Assembly: GCA_003567075.1 (NCBI GenBank)
Contig: PXAU01000155.1
Coordinates: 1 to 21,264 of the forward strand
Length of the DNA stretch: 21,264 nucleotides
Origin: Trueperaceae bacterium
Lineage (GTDB): Bacteria; Deinococcota; Deinococci; Deinococcales; Trueperaceae
Direction: 5' to 3'
In this document: positions 1 through 9,019 of the stretch, in pieces
Layout: every line of letters begins with the position of its first letter
Numbering within the stretch: position 1 is the first letter of the stretch
Made by a program: the position numbers and the translations under genes
The notes under the pieces: generated by a model
Told to the model about the DNA's origin: nothing
The model's input: only the letters and a program-made list of their open reading frames with translations
Databases searched by the model: none

Positions 1-1140
<1,140 letters not shown>

Positions 1141-1176
1141 GGCCGGCGCATGGGGGGTGCGGCGCTCGGGCTACGG

Positions 1177-1182
1177 TAGACT
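1177..1182 (+). promoter_or_regulatory. Probable -10 box of prs (TAGACT)
   Basis: TAGACT fits the TAnnnT core of a sigma-70 -10 element. It lies in the rny-prs gap, about 70 nt before the first plausible start codon. The same hexamer occurs directly upstream of hrcA. No convincing -35 box is visible, so the call rests on position and the -10 alone. Confidence 0.45.
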
Positions 1183-1201
1183 CGAGCCGTCCGCACCCCC
1201 G

Positions 1202-1226
1202 GCCCCACGGATGGGTGCCGTGGGGC
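1202..1226 (+). promoter_or_regulatory. Perfect 9-bp hairpin in the prs leader
   Basis: GCCCCACGG at 1202-1210 and CCGTGGGGC at 1218-1226 pair perfectly around a 7-nt loop. It lies downstream of the TAGACT box and upstream of the short leader ORF. There is no T tract after it, so it is not a classical intrinsic terminator. It could be an mRNA-stabilising or regulatory structure of the prs leader, or the 3' end structure of rny. Confidence 0.5.
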
Positions 1227-1252
1227 AAGGCCGCGGAACGCGCGAGGTGACG

Positions 1253-1284
1253 ATGACGACCGTTGCAGCCGCCGGTGCCCGCCA

Positions 1285-1288
<4 letters not shown>
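1253..1288 (+). CDS. Possible 11-residue leader peptide coupled to prs
   Basis: ATG at 1253 is preceded by GAGGTGA (1244-1250), whose GAGG ends 5 nt before the ATG. It opens a short frame MTTVAAAGARQ whose TGA overlaps the prs ATG as ATGA. The prs ATG itself has no good ribosome binding site, so translation of this mini-ORF could deliver ribosomes to prs. Short ORFs arise by chance in such GC-rich DNA, so this is a candidate only. Confidence 0.35.
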
Positions 1289-2229
<941 letters not shown>

Positions 2230-2230
2230 A

Positions 2231-2247
2231 GGGCGCCGTCGGCGCCC
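2231..2247 (+). terminator. Compact GC hairpin just after prs
   Basis: GGGCGCC at 2231-2237 and GGCGCCC at 2241-2247 form a perfect 7-bp stem with a 3-nt loop, starting one base after the prs stop. There is no poly-T run, so termination is uncertain. The position directly behind the stop codon and before the rplY promoter suits a U-less terminator or a 3'-end stabiliser. Confidence 0.4.
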
Positions 2248-2254
2248 AGCGAGC

Positions 2255-2284
2255 TTGCGTTCGAGCGCTTCCGCCCGGTATGTT
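2255..2284 (+). promoter_or_regulatory. Probable rplY promoter (TTGCGT-18-TATGTT)
   Basis: A -35-like TTGCGT at 2255-2260 and a -10-like TATGTT at 2279-2284 are separated by 18 bp, in the prs-rplY gap. This would give a leader of about 90 nt ahead of rplY. Confidence 0.45.
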
Positions 2285-2300
2285 CAGAAGCTGTCAACGC

Positions 2301-2332
2301 GCCGCAGGGCGCACGTCGCCGCCACCTGCGGC
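2301..2332 (+). promoter_or_regulatory. Stem-loop in the rplY 5' leader
   Basis: GCCGCAGG at 2301-2308 is the exact reverse complement of CCTGCGGC at 2325-2332, with a 16-nt GC-rich loop. It lies between the proposed promoter and the ribosome binding site. Ribosomal protein genes are often autoregulated through leader structures, but nothing in the sequence identifies this one as a known L25 element. Confidence 0.35.
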
Positions 2333-2380
2333 CGTCGCGCCTCAAGGCCCGTGCGCGGGTCGGCGCCCCCGGGAGGCTCC

Positions 2381-3016
2381 ATGAAGCTCGAGGCAACCGT
2401 TCGAGAGGCGGGTTCGGCCGCTGCCCAGCGATCGCAGGGCCGGCTGCCGGCCGTCGTCTACAACCGGCAACTCAACGTGCCGGTCTCCATCGACCAGCGC
2501 ACCTTCGACCGCGTGTTCCGCAGTCAGGGCACCTCGAACCTGATCGACCTCGAGGTCGACGGGAAGGTGCACCAGGTGCTGGTCAAGGCCGTCCAGATGA
2601 ACAAGCGCGCGCGCACGGCCGTGCACGTCGACTTCTTCGCCGTCACCGCCGACGAACCCGTCACGCTCTACGTGCCCATCGAGCTCGTCGGGACGGCCGT
2701 CGGCACCAAGGAAGGCGGCCAGCTCGACGTGCAGCGGCGCGAGCTCCACATCAGCGTGCTGCCACGCCTCATCCCGCACACGCTCGAACTCGACATCAGC
2801 CAGCTCACCATCGGCGACTCGCTGCACATCAGCGACCTGCGCGACATGCTGCCGCCCGAGGCCGAGATCCTCGACGACCTCGATCTCTCCATCGTCACCG
2901 TGGTGCCGCCGCGGATGGTCGAGGAGGAAGAGGAAGCCGATGTCGACGAGGCGCTCGAGCCCGAGGTGATCGGCGAGGCCGAGGAGGACGAGGGCGACGA
3001 GGCCAGCGACGACTGA
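2381..3016 (+). CDS. rplY: 50S ribosomal protein L25 (TL5/CTC-type, two-domain)
   Basis: Binds 5S rRNA in the large ribosomal subunit; the long forms are called TL5 or CTC. The protein has 211 residues, about twice the size of the 94-residue E. coli L25. The N-terminal 5S-rRNA-binding beta-barrel spans about residues 1-90 (MKLEATVRE, GRLPAVVYN, VHVDFFAV). The C-terminal beta domain follows to about 185 (PVTLYVPIELVGTAVGTKEGG, LDISQLTIGDSLHISDL). The last 25 or so residues are a strongly acidic tail (EEEEEADVDE...EDEGDEASDD). The ATG at 2381 is chosen because GGGAGG (2371-2376) precedes it at normal spacing and the family N-terminus begins there. A TTG-initiated extension to 2255 would encode unrelated leader sequence. 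The next gene, pth, begins within about 15 nt of the stop. CTC proteins of Deinococcus carry a further C-terminal domain; this one is nearer the Thermus TL5 size. Confidence 0.95.
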   Translation: MKLEATVREAGSAAAQRSQGRLPAVVYNRQLNVPVSIDQRTFDRVFRSQGTSNLIDLEVDGKVHQVLVKAVQMNKRARTAVHVDFFAVTADEPVTLYVPIELVGTAVGTKEGGQLDVQRRELHISVLPRLIPHTLELDISQLTIGDSLHISDLRDMLPPEAEILDDLDLSIVTVVPPRMVEEEEEADVDEALEPEVIGEAEEDEGDEASDD

Positions 3017-3029
3017 ACGGCGCCCACGG

Positions 3030-3614
3030 CTGCTGGTCGGTCTCGGCAACCCGGGACCGCGCTACGCGGGGACCCGGCACAACGCCGGGTTCCTCGTCGT
3101 GGAGCGTCTGGCCGAGCGTCGGCAGGCGGCCTTCGCGCGCCAGCGCCAGGCCCTCGTGGCGCGCGCGCCCGGCGACCTGCTGCTGGCCAAGCCCACCACC
3201 TTCATGAACCTCTCGGGCGCCGCGGTGCAGGCGCTCATGACGCGCCATGCGATCAAGCCCGAGCAGCTCCTCGTGGTCCACGACGATCTCGACCTACCGC
3301 TCGGTCGACTGCGACTCCGCTTCGGCGGCGGCGCCGGCGGCCAGAAGGGCGTGCGGCACATCATCGATCGCATCGGTCCGAGCTTCGTGCGCCTCAAGCT
3401 GGGCATCTCTCGACCGCCGGCCGACTGGCCGGCCGAGCGCTGGGTCCTGTCGCGCTTCGACGACGCCGAGCTCGACCTGCTCGAGCGCGTGGTCGGGGCT
3501 GCTGTCGAGGCGCTCGAGCAGGTCCTGCGCGAGGGCCTCGAGGCCGCCCAGGGGTGGGCGAACGGGCTCGACCTGGCCGCGCCCCCGGACGACGAGCCCG
3601 GCGCACCGGTCTGA
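3030..3614 (+). CDS. pth: Peptidyl-tRNA hydrolase (start codon non-canonical, probably CTG)
   Basis: Releases peptides from peptidyl-tRNA that drops off ribosomes. The reading frame contains GLGNPGPRY, TRHNAGF (catalytic His, residue 17 if translation starts at 3030), KPTTFMNLSG (Asn60) and VHDDLDLPLG (Asp85), all expected in Pth. The usual AGGHNG loop reads AGGQKG, so the Asn equivalent to E. coli N114 appears to be Lys. The family start is M-[KR]-LLVGLGNPG, but in this frame the codons from the upstream TGA at 2967 to GLGNPG include no ATG, GTG or TTG. The first canonical codon, GTG at 3099, would remove both Asn7 and the catalytic His. I therefore place the start at CTG 3030 (CTG 3033 is equally possible); a sequencing error is the alternative. 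At 194 residues the length is normal. The rplY stop lies 13 nt upstream, suggesting translational coupling. It converges on valS. Confidence 0.9.
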   Translation: MLVGLGNPGPRYAGTRHNAGFLVVERLAERRQAAFARQRQALVARAPGDLLLAKPTTFMNLSGAAVQALMTRHAIKPEQLLVVHDDLDLPLGRLRLRFGGGAGGQKGVRHIIDRIGPSFVRLKLGISRPPADWPAERWVLSRFDDAELDLLERVVGAAVEALEQVLREGLEAAQGWANGLDLAAPPDDEPGAPV

Positions 3615-3624
3615 GCGCGCGTCG

Positions 3625-3684
3625 AGCGGAGAGGGCCCAGGAGCCCAGCGAACCTGCTTGGGCGCGGTTCAAGCGGAGAGGGCC
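3625..3684. repeat. 13-bp direct repeat at the pth/valS junction
   Basis: AGCGGAGAGGGCC occurs at 3625-3637 and again at 3672-3684. The second copy encodes the last residues of ValS on the minus strand. The first lies in the gap between the convergent pth and valS stops. It looks like a small duplication of the 3' end of valS, 47 bp apart. Confidence 0.5.
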
Positions 3685-6326
3685 GCCAAGCTCGCTTCGA
3701 TCGAGGCGGCGGTGGCCGCTGCCTCCTCGGCGCGCCGGCGCTCCTCCGCCACCACCGCCTCGGGCGCGTTCGCCACGAAGCGCTCGTTGGCGAGCTTGCG
3801 CTCGTGCTTCGCCAGCGCCGCCCGTGCGTCCGCGAGGCGCTTGTGCTGACGCTCGCGCCAGGCATCCACGTCGACCACGCCGGCGAGCGGCAAGCGCACG
3901 GTGCAGGCGGGCAGCGTCCGCGCCAGGCTGGCGCCGGGGGGCAAGGCCTCGAGCGGTCGGGCCCGCGCCAAGGCCGTGAACACCGCCACGTCGGAGGCGA
4001 CCACCGCCGCGGCGGGCCCCTCCACCACCACGTCGAGCACCTGCCCGGGCGGCAGGTTGGCCTCCACCCGCAGCTGCCGCACCGCGCTCACCGCCGCCTG
4101 CAAGGCGGCGAAGTCCTCCTCCGCGGCCGGGTCGAGCGCCCCCTCGTCGTAGCTCGGCCAGGCCGACGCGGCTACCTGCCCGGGGTGGCCGAGGGCCTCC
4201 CACAACTCCGAGGTGATGAACGGCATGAGCGGATGCAGCAGTTGGACGAAGTGCGTCAGGCTGGCTGCGAGCGTGGCGCGGGTGCCGTCGTCGCCGGCGC
4301 GCAAGGCTGGCTTCGCGGCCTCCAGGTACCAGTCGCAGAACTCCGACCAGACCGCCTCGTAGACGCTCCGGGCGGCGAGGCCCAGGTCGAAGGCCTCCAG
4401 GTGCTCGCCGACGCTCGCGACCGCCCGAGCGGTGCGGCTGCGGATCCAGCGGTCGGCCAAGCGAACGGCCGGCGCAGCCTCCGCGGCCTCCCCGGCGCCC
4501 GCGGTCACGTGCGGAAGCGCGAAGCGCGCGGCGTTCCAGAGCTTGTTGGCGAAGGCGCGGCCCATCTCCACCCGGCGCTCGTCCCAGCGCACGTCCTGGC
4601 CACCGGTGGAGGCGTAGGCCATGGCGAAGCGCAAGGCGTCGGCGCCGCTGGCGTCCATCACGTCCAGCGGATCGATGCCGTTGCCCCGTGACTTCGACAT
4701 CTTCTGGCCCTCGGCGTCCAGCACCAGACCGTGCAGCATCACCGTGTGGAAGGGAGCGCGCTCGGTGCACTCGTACGCCGCCATCTGCATCCGCGCGACC
4801 CAGAAGAAGAGGATGTCGTAGCCGGTGACGAGCACGTCGGTCGGGTAGAAGCGCTGGTAGAACGGATCGCGCTCGTCGGGCCAGCCGAGCGTGCTGAAGG
4901 GCCACAGGTTGCTGCTGAACCAGGTGTCGAACACGTCGGGGTCCTGCCGCAGCTCGCGGCCGGCGTAGCGCGGGTCGTCGCTCGGGTCGCGAAGCGGCGC
5001 GTCGCGCTCGGGCACGACGAGGGTGCCGTCCTCGGCGTACCAGGCGGGGATGCGGTGGCCCCACCAGAGCTGGCGCGAGATGTTCCAGGGGCGGATGGCC
5101 TCGAGCCAGTCGCGGTTCACCTTGGCGTAGCGCTCCGGCACGATCCGGATCTCGCCGGCGTCCAGCGCCGCCAGGACCCGCTGGGCGGCGGGCCGCACGT
5201 CGTAGAACCACTGCAGCGACACCAGCGGCTCCACCGGCGCTTTCGTGCGCTGCGACACGCCCAACGCGACCGTGTAGTCGCGCACGTCGCGCAAGGCGCC
5301 GCTCGCACGCAGCGCCGCCACGACCGCCTCGCGCCCCTCGAAGCGCTCCAGCCCGCGGAACGGCGCAGGCACCAACTCGCTGGTGAGGCGCGCCTGGCGG
5401 TCGATCACCGACGGCCGCGGCAGGCCGTGGCGCTCACCGATCTCGAAGTCGGTGGGGTCGTGCGCGGGCGTGATCTTGAGCGCGCCCGTGCCGAAGTCGG
5501 GCTCCACGGCGGCGTCGGTGATCACGGGCACGAAGCGCTCCGTGAGCGGGATGCGCACCCGGCGACCGACCAGCGGCGCGAAGCGCTCGTCGTCGGGATG
5601 GACGGCGACGGCGACGTCGGCGAAGATCGTCTCGGGACGCACCGTCGCGATCTCGATCGCGTCCCGACCGTCGACCGGCCCGCCCTCGATCTCGTAGGCC
5701 AGCGTGTAGAGCGCCCCTGGACGCTCCTCGCGGTCGACCTCGAGGTCGGACAGGGTGGTCTGGCTGACGGGGTCCCAGTGGACGATGCGCTCGCCGCGGT
5801 ACACGAGACCGCGGTGGTAGAGCTCGACGAACTGCGTGCGCACGGCCCGCGAGAGCCCCTCGTCCATCGTGAAGCGGGTCCGCGACCAGTCGGCGCTGGC
5901 CCCGAGGCGCTGCAGCTGCTCGAGGATGATGTCGCCGTAGCGCTCCTTCCACGACCACATGCGCGCCAGGAAGGCCTCGCGCCCGAGCGCGTGACGGTCG
6001 ATGCCCTCCTCCGCCAAGGCACGCTCCACCTGCACCTGGGTCGAGATGCCGGCGTGATCGGTACCTGGCTGGAAGAGGGCCTCGAAGCCCTGCATGCGCT
6101 TGAAGCGGATGAGGGCGTCGATGATCGTGTTGTCGAAGGCGTGGCCCAGATGCAGGTTCCCCGTCACGTTCGGCGGCGGGATGACGATCGTGAACGGCGG
6201 CTTCCCGCTCGCCGGGTCGGCACGGAACGGCGCCTCGGCCCAGCGCCGTACCCAGCGCGGCTCCACCGCGTGGGGGTCGTACTGGCTGGCGAGCTCGGCG
6301 GCGACCTTCGGGGCTGGCTTCGTCAT
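3669..6326 (-). CDS. valS: Valyl-tRNA synthetase
   Basis: Class I aminoacyl-tRNA synthetase charging tRNA-Val. The protein has 885 residues, a usual bacterial ValRS length. The ATP-binding HIGH motif appears as HLGH at residues 59-62 in PPPNVTGNLHLGHA, a ValRS hallmark. The CP1 editing domain follows (TVRPETIFADVAVAVHP). DTWFSSNLWPFSTLGWP and the catalytic KMSKS loop at residues 542-546 (GQKMSKSRGN) come next. Then there is the anticodon-binding helical domain (ANKLWNAARFAL, FCDWYLEAAKPAL) and a C-terminal coiled-coil arm rich in Ala, Glu and Arg (from about residue 820). The ATG at 6326 is preceded on the minus strand by GAGAGGA at good spacing and matches the family N-terminus; an upstream extension of 26 residues has no such support. 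It follows mrp with a 114-nt gap that holds its own promoter-like sequence. Confidence 0.98.
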   Translation of the reverse strand: MTKPAPKVAAELASQYDPHAVEPRWVRRWAEAPFRADPASGKPPFTIVIPPPNVTGNLHLGHAFDNTIIDALIRFKRMQGFEALFQPGTDHAGISTQVQVERALAEEGIDRHALGREAFLARMWSWKERYGDIILEQLQRLGASADWSRTRFTMDEGLSRAVRTQFVELYHRGLVYRGERIVHWDPVSQTTLSDLEVDREERPGALYTLAYEIEGGPVDGRDAIEIATVRPETIFADVAVAVHPDDERFAPLVGRRVRIPLTERFVPVITDAAVEPDFGTGALKITPAHDPTDFEIGERHGLPRPSVIDRQARLTSELVPAPFRGLERFEGREAVVAALRASGALRDVRDYTVALGVSQRTKAPVEPLVSLQWFYDVRPAAQRVLAALDAGEIRIVPERYAKVNRDWLEAIRPWNISRQLWWGHRIPAWYAEDGTLVVPERDAPLRDPSDDPRYAGRELRQDPDVFDTWFSSNLWPFSTLGWPDERDPFYQRFYPTDVLVTGYDILFFWVARMQMAAYECTERAPFHTVMLHGLVLDAEGQKMSKSRGNGIDPLDVMDASGADALRFAMAYASTGGQDVRWDERRVEMGRAFANKLWNAARFALPHVTAGAGEAAEAAPAVRLADRWIRSRTARAVASVGEHLEAFDLGLAARSVYEAVWSEFCDWYLEAAKPALRAGDDGTRATLAASLTHFVQLLHPLMPFITSELWEALGHPGQVAASAWPSYDEGALDPAAEEDFAALQAAVSAVRQLRVEANLPPGQVLDVVVEGPAAAVVASDVAVFTALARARPLEALPPGASLARTLPACTVRLPLAGVVDVDAWRERQHKRLADARAALAKHERKLANERFVANAPEAVVAEERRRAEEAAATAASIEASLAALSA

Positions 6327-6361
6327 CGACGATCCTCTCATGGCGAACCGGGAGCACGCCG

Positions 6362-6390
6362 ATCGTACGGGCGAAAGGCGCGCGTGTCGC
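6362..6390 (-). promoter_or_regulatory. Probable valS promoter (GCGACA-17-TACGAT)
   Basis: Reading the minus strand, GCGACA (plus 6385-6390) and TACGAT (plus 6362-6367) are spaced by 17 bp. They would start a transcript with roughly a 30-nt leader ending in the GAGAGGA ribosome binding site. I see no T-box-like leader, for which the space would be too short. Confidence 0.4.
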
Positions 6391-6440
6391 GGACGAGGAT
6401 ACACGTTGCTCGCAGCGGGTGCGGGCGCTGGCAGAGACCG

Positions 6441-7493
6441 CTACACCACCGGCAGCGTGTTGAGCGCCTGCACCGACACCTGTCCCGCCAACAGCCGCGC
6501 GGCGCGGCGCAGCGCCAGCGCGCTGGGGTTGTCGGGATCGGCAAGGACCAGCGGTACGCCGGCATCGGCGCTCTCGCGCAACCCCCGCGTGATCGGGATC
6601 TGGCCGAGCAGCGGCAGACGTTCCTGCTCCGCGAAGGTCGCGGCGCCCCCCTCGCCGAAGATCAAGTCGCGCGTCCCGTCGGGCAGCTCGTACCAGCTCA
6701 TGTTCTCGATCACGCCCAGGACCGGCACGTGGGTCTTGCGCGCCATCGTGTAGGCGCGGCGCACGTCGAGCAGCGCGACGTCCTGCGGTGTGGTGACCAG
6801 CACCAGGCCCGAGACGTCGACGAGCTGACCCAACGACAGCTGCACGTCGCCCGTACCAGGCGGCAGGTCGACCACGAGGTAATCGAGCTCACCCCAGACG
6901 GTCTGCTGCAGCAACTGCGTGAGGGTCCCGTGGAGGATGGGGCCGCGCCACGTGAGCGCCTGGCCGTCCTCGACCAGGTTCGCGATGGAGATCACCTTCA
7001 CCCCGTGATGCTTCAGCGGGATGATGCGCTTCTCGTCGTCGGCCATGAGCCGCTTGCCCTCGACCGAGAACATCTTCGCCTGCGACGGGCCGTAGATGTC
7101 GGCGTCGAGCAACCCCACCGCGGCGCCGTCGAGCGCCAACGCGGCGGCCACGTTCGCGGCCACCGTCGACTTCCCCACGCCGCCCTTGCCCGACCCCACC
7201 GCGATGACGTGCTTCACCCCCGGCAGGGACGCCTGCGGGTTGCCGCGCACCTGGGCCGTGAAGTCGACGTCCACCCGCTCCACGCCCTCGACGGCACGTA
7301 CCGCCCGCACCACGTCCGCCTCGATCTGCGCCTTCATGGGGCAGGCGGGCGTCGTGAGTTGCACCGTCACGGCGACGGTGCCGCCGTCGATGGCGAGCCG
7401 CTCGATCATGCCCAAGCTCACCAGGTCCTGGTGCAACTCGGGGTCGAGCACGGTGGCGAGAGCAGCGCTGACGGATGCTTCGGTGGCGGCCAT
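6441..7493 (-). CDS. apbC: Mrp/ApbC-type iron-sulfur cluster carrier ATPase
   Basis: ParA-like ATPase thought to bind and transfer Fe-S clusters to apoproteins. The protein has 350 residues. An N-terminal MIP18/DUF59 domain spans about 1-85, with the conserved Cys51 in TTPACPMK. A deviant Walker A GKGGVGKST is at 102-110, followed by DADIYGPSQ, the switch motif DLPPGTGDVQLSL and VIENMS. The CxxC pair that follows ENMS in many Mrp proteins is absent: the stretch reads ENMSWYELPDGTRDLIFG with no Cys. As I recall, actinobacterial homologues share this. The start at 7493 lies 7 nt after TACCGT on the minus strand with no Shine-Dalgarno, so the mRNA is probably leaderless. valS follows on the same strand. 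The gene is divergent from the pseudokinase gene. Confidence 0.94.
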   Translation of the reverse strand: MAATEASVSAALATVLDPELHQDLVSLGMIERLAIDGGTVAVTVQLTTPACPMKAQIEADVVRAVRAVEGVERVDVDFTAQVRGNPQASLPGVKHVIAVGSGKGGVGKSTVAANVAAALALDGAAVGLLDADIYGPSQAKMFSVEGKRLMADDEKRIIPLKHHGVKVISIANLVEDGQALTWRGPILHGTLTQLLQQTVWGELDYLVVDLPPGTGDVQLSLGQLVDVSGLVLVTTPQDVALLDVRRAYTMARKTHVPVLGVIENMSWYELPDGTRDLIFGEGGAATFAEQERLPLLGQIPITRGLRESADAGVPLVLADPDNPSALALRRAARLLAGQVSVQALNTLPVV

Positions 7494-7500
7494 GGTAGGG

Positions 7501-7506
7501 ACGGTA
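7501..7506 (-). promoter_or_regulatory. Leaderless-type -10 box of mrp (TACCGT)
   Basis: On the minus strand TACCGT is followed by 7 nt and then the mrp ATG. Transcription would begin at or next to the start codon. The lack of any purine-rich ribosome binding site supports leaderless initiation. Confidence 0.5.
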
Positions 7507-7525
7507 CCAGCCACGCGCCGACCAG

Positions 7526-7550
7526 GTGGCGCCGCAGCCGACGGCGCCAC
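7526..7550. promoter_or_regulatory. 8-9-8 inverted repeat in the divergent mrp/pseudokinase promoter region
   Basis: GTGGCGCC (7526-7533) and GGCGCCAC (7543-7550) are perfect reverse complements separated by 9 bp. The dyad overlaps the expected -35 position of mrp and lies just upstream of the pseudokinase promoter, which suits a shared operator. The core GGCGCC-N9-GGCGCC recurs upstream of hrcA. Confidence 0.4.
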
Positions 7551-7560
7551 GTGCACCGCC

Positions 7561-7589
7561 TTGTTGGCAACCGGGCCGGCCGTTACACT
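7561..7589 (+). promoter_or_regulatory. Probable promoter of the pseudokinase gene (TTGTTG-17-TACACT)
   Basis: TTGTTG at 7561-7566 and TACACT at 7584-7589 are spaced by 17 bp. The -10 box ends 7 nt before an ATG at 7597 that opens a short ORF, so a leaderless start of that ORF is possible. Confidence 0.5.
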
Positions 7590-7596
7590 CGAGGCG

Positions 7597-7653
7597 ATGC
7601 GCGCACCACCACCCTGTCGTCGTCCGTCCCGACGCCCGGCGCGGTCGTCGTGA
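7597..7653 (+). CDS. Possible 18-residue leader peptide before the pseudokinase
   Basis: ATG at 7597 lies 7 nt after the TACACT box and opens MRAPPPCRRPSRRPARSS. Its TGA overlaps the GTG start of the next gene as GTGA. The pseudokinase GTG has no clear Shine-Dalgarno sequence, so it may depend on this ORF. The peptide is Arg/Pro-rich and resembles no family I know; it could be a chance ORF. Confidence 0.35.
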   Translation: MRAPPPCRRPSRRPARSS

Positions 7654-8999
7654 GCCCGCCAGAGCGCTACACCCGCTCGGGCGAACCGGTCCAGCAGGGA
7701 CCGGTCAGCGTGGTGCGTGCGCTCGACCCGGTCACCGGCCTGCCGGTGCGGCTGTACCGGTTTCCCGGCCAGCCGCTCGCGGGCGCCGAGGCGCTCCGCC
7801 ACGCGCACGTCTTGCGCGTGCTCGAGGCCGGCCACGACGATGACGGCGGCTACGTGGTGTCGCACCTGGTCGACGGGACCAGCAACGTGATGGAACGGCC
7901 CGCGCTGCTCGACGACGCGGCCGCGGTGGCGGCCACCGCGGCGCTGGCCGAAGCGGCGCACCAGGGTGTGGTCCACGGCGATCTGGGTCCCCACCGCCTG
8001 CATCGTCGCGGTGAGGACGTCTGGCTCGAGGGATACGGCGTGCCGTGGGCCGACGGAAGCCTCGACGACGACCTCCGCCAGTTCGCCCTGGCGCTCAGCG
8101 GCCTGCACGGTCACGCCCTCAGTCCCGCCGTACGCATCGCGCTCGAGGCCGCCACCACCGACGACGCCGGGGACGCGGCGACGTTCGCGGCGAGCGTCGC
8201 CGCCGCTGCAACTGCGGCTCGCCGCACACCGCCATCGCTCGTCGGGACCGATGCCAGTTCGCGACGCGAACCGGATGCACGCTTCGACGACGTGGTGCTC
8301 GAGGTCGATGACGCCAGCGAGACCGCCGAGGGCGACGCGTCAGGCTCGGCTGCGGCAGCGAGCGTGACGCCTGCGCCTGACGCGAGTCCGGGCGCACGCG
8401 CCGGCGCGGCACCGCCGTCGCCACGCAGCGCTCGACCCGATCCGCCCGGAGCGGTGACCGCCCCGCCAGCCGCCGCGGACGGCGCTGCCACCCCGGTGCC
8501 GTCGACGCACGACAGCGGTAGCTTCCGGAAAGGCCCGCCGCCGGGCGTCACCTACCGCACGGGCGAGACGCCGGTCGCTTCCTCCCACGGCAGCAGCCCG
8601 CACCTGCACCTACCGAGCAACGAGCGCACGAGGCGCCGTCGTACCTGGCTGTTGGCGGCGTTGCTGGTGTTGGCCGTCGTGCTGGCCGTGGTGACGGCCG
8701 TGGCACGCCGACCCGTGCCACCGCCACCCGGCGCCAGCGGCCCCCTCTCGTCGTTCGTGGTCGAGGTTCGGATCGAACCGACCAGCCTGCCACCGGTCTC
8801 GCTGGTGGTGATCGCCAGCCCCGGCGGCTCGCGCCTCGGCGCAGGCAGCGTGCTCGGCACGGTGCCCCGGCGGGTTGTCTTCGACGCCGAGGGGACCTGG
8901 CAGGTGCAGGGCCGCTTCCAAGACCGCCGCTCCGAGACCGTCACCTTCCGCCTCCCACAGGACCGCGAGATCGTCCTGCCGTTCCCAGACACCCCTTGA
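7650..8999 (+). CDS. Membrane-anchored pseudokinase with extracytoplasmic C-terminal domain
   Basis: A 449-residue protein with a shortened Ser/Thr-kinase-like N-terminal domain (about 7-170). The fold is suggested by LRHAHVLRVLEAG, YVVSHLVDG and the catalytic-loop-like VVHGDLGPHRL at 107-117. Asp111 of the HRD-type motif is kept. The metal-binding Asn is Arg116, the DFG triplet reads GYG at 128-130, and the VAIK lysine position reads Tyr in VRLY. Phosphotransfer is therefore unlikely. A Ser/Pro/Ala-rich low-complexity linker follows (about 175-325), then RTRRRR and one membrane helix (about 331-353), then a roughly 95-residue beta-rich region reminiscent of a PEGA-type domain. Topology is cytoplasmic N, exported C. 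The start is GTG 7650. guaA begins 20 nt downstream. Role unknown; it may sense an envelope signal or act as a scaffold. Confidence 0.8.
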   Translation: MSPPERYTRSGEPVQQGPVSVVRALDPVTGLPVRLYRFPGQPLAGAEALRHAHVLRVLEAGHDDDGGYVVSHLVDGTSNVMERPALLDDAAAVAATAALAEAAHQGVVHGDLGPHRLHRRGEDVWLEGYGVPWADGSLDDDLRQFALALSGLHGHALSPAVRIALEAATTDDAGDAATFAASVAAAATAARRTPPSLVGTDASSRREPDARFDDVVLEVDDASETAEGDASGSAAAASVTPAPDASPGARAGAAPPSPRSARPDPPGAVTAPPAAADGAATPVPSTHDSGSFRKGPPPGVTYRTGETPVASSHGSSPHLHLPSNERTRRRRTWLLAALLVLAVVLAVVTAVARRPVPPPPGASGPLSSFVVEVRIEPTSLPPVSLVVIASPGGSRLGAGSVLGTVPRRVVFDAEGTWQVQGRFQDRRSETVTFRLPQDREIVLPFPDTP

Positions 9000-9019
9000 G
9001 CAGGCCGAGAGGCGCCTCC

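Noticed and set aside
3099..3614. pth starting at GTG 3099
   Set aside because: It would remove the GLGNPG motif and the catalytic His, which are encoded in frame just upstream.
4731..7649. A very long plus-strand open frame antisense to valS and mrp that runs into the pseudokinase gene
   Set aside because: Its translation in this stretch is low-complexity Arg/His/Val/Leu sequence mirroring valS and mrp, both of which have complete family motifs. In DNA this GC-rich, stop codons are rare in shadow frames. Only the part from GTG 7650 shows domain structure.
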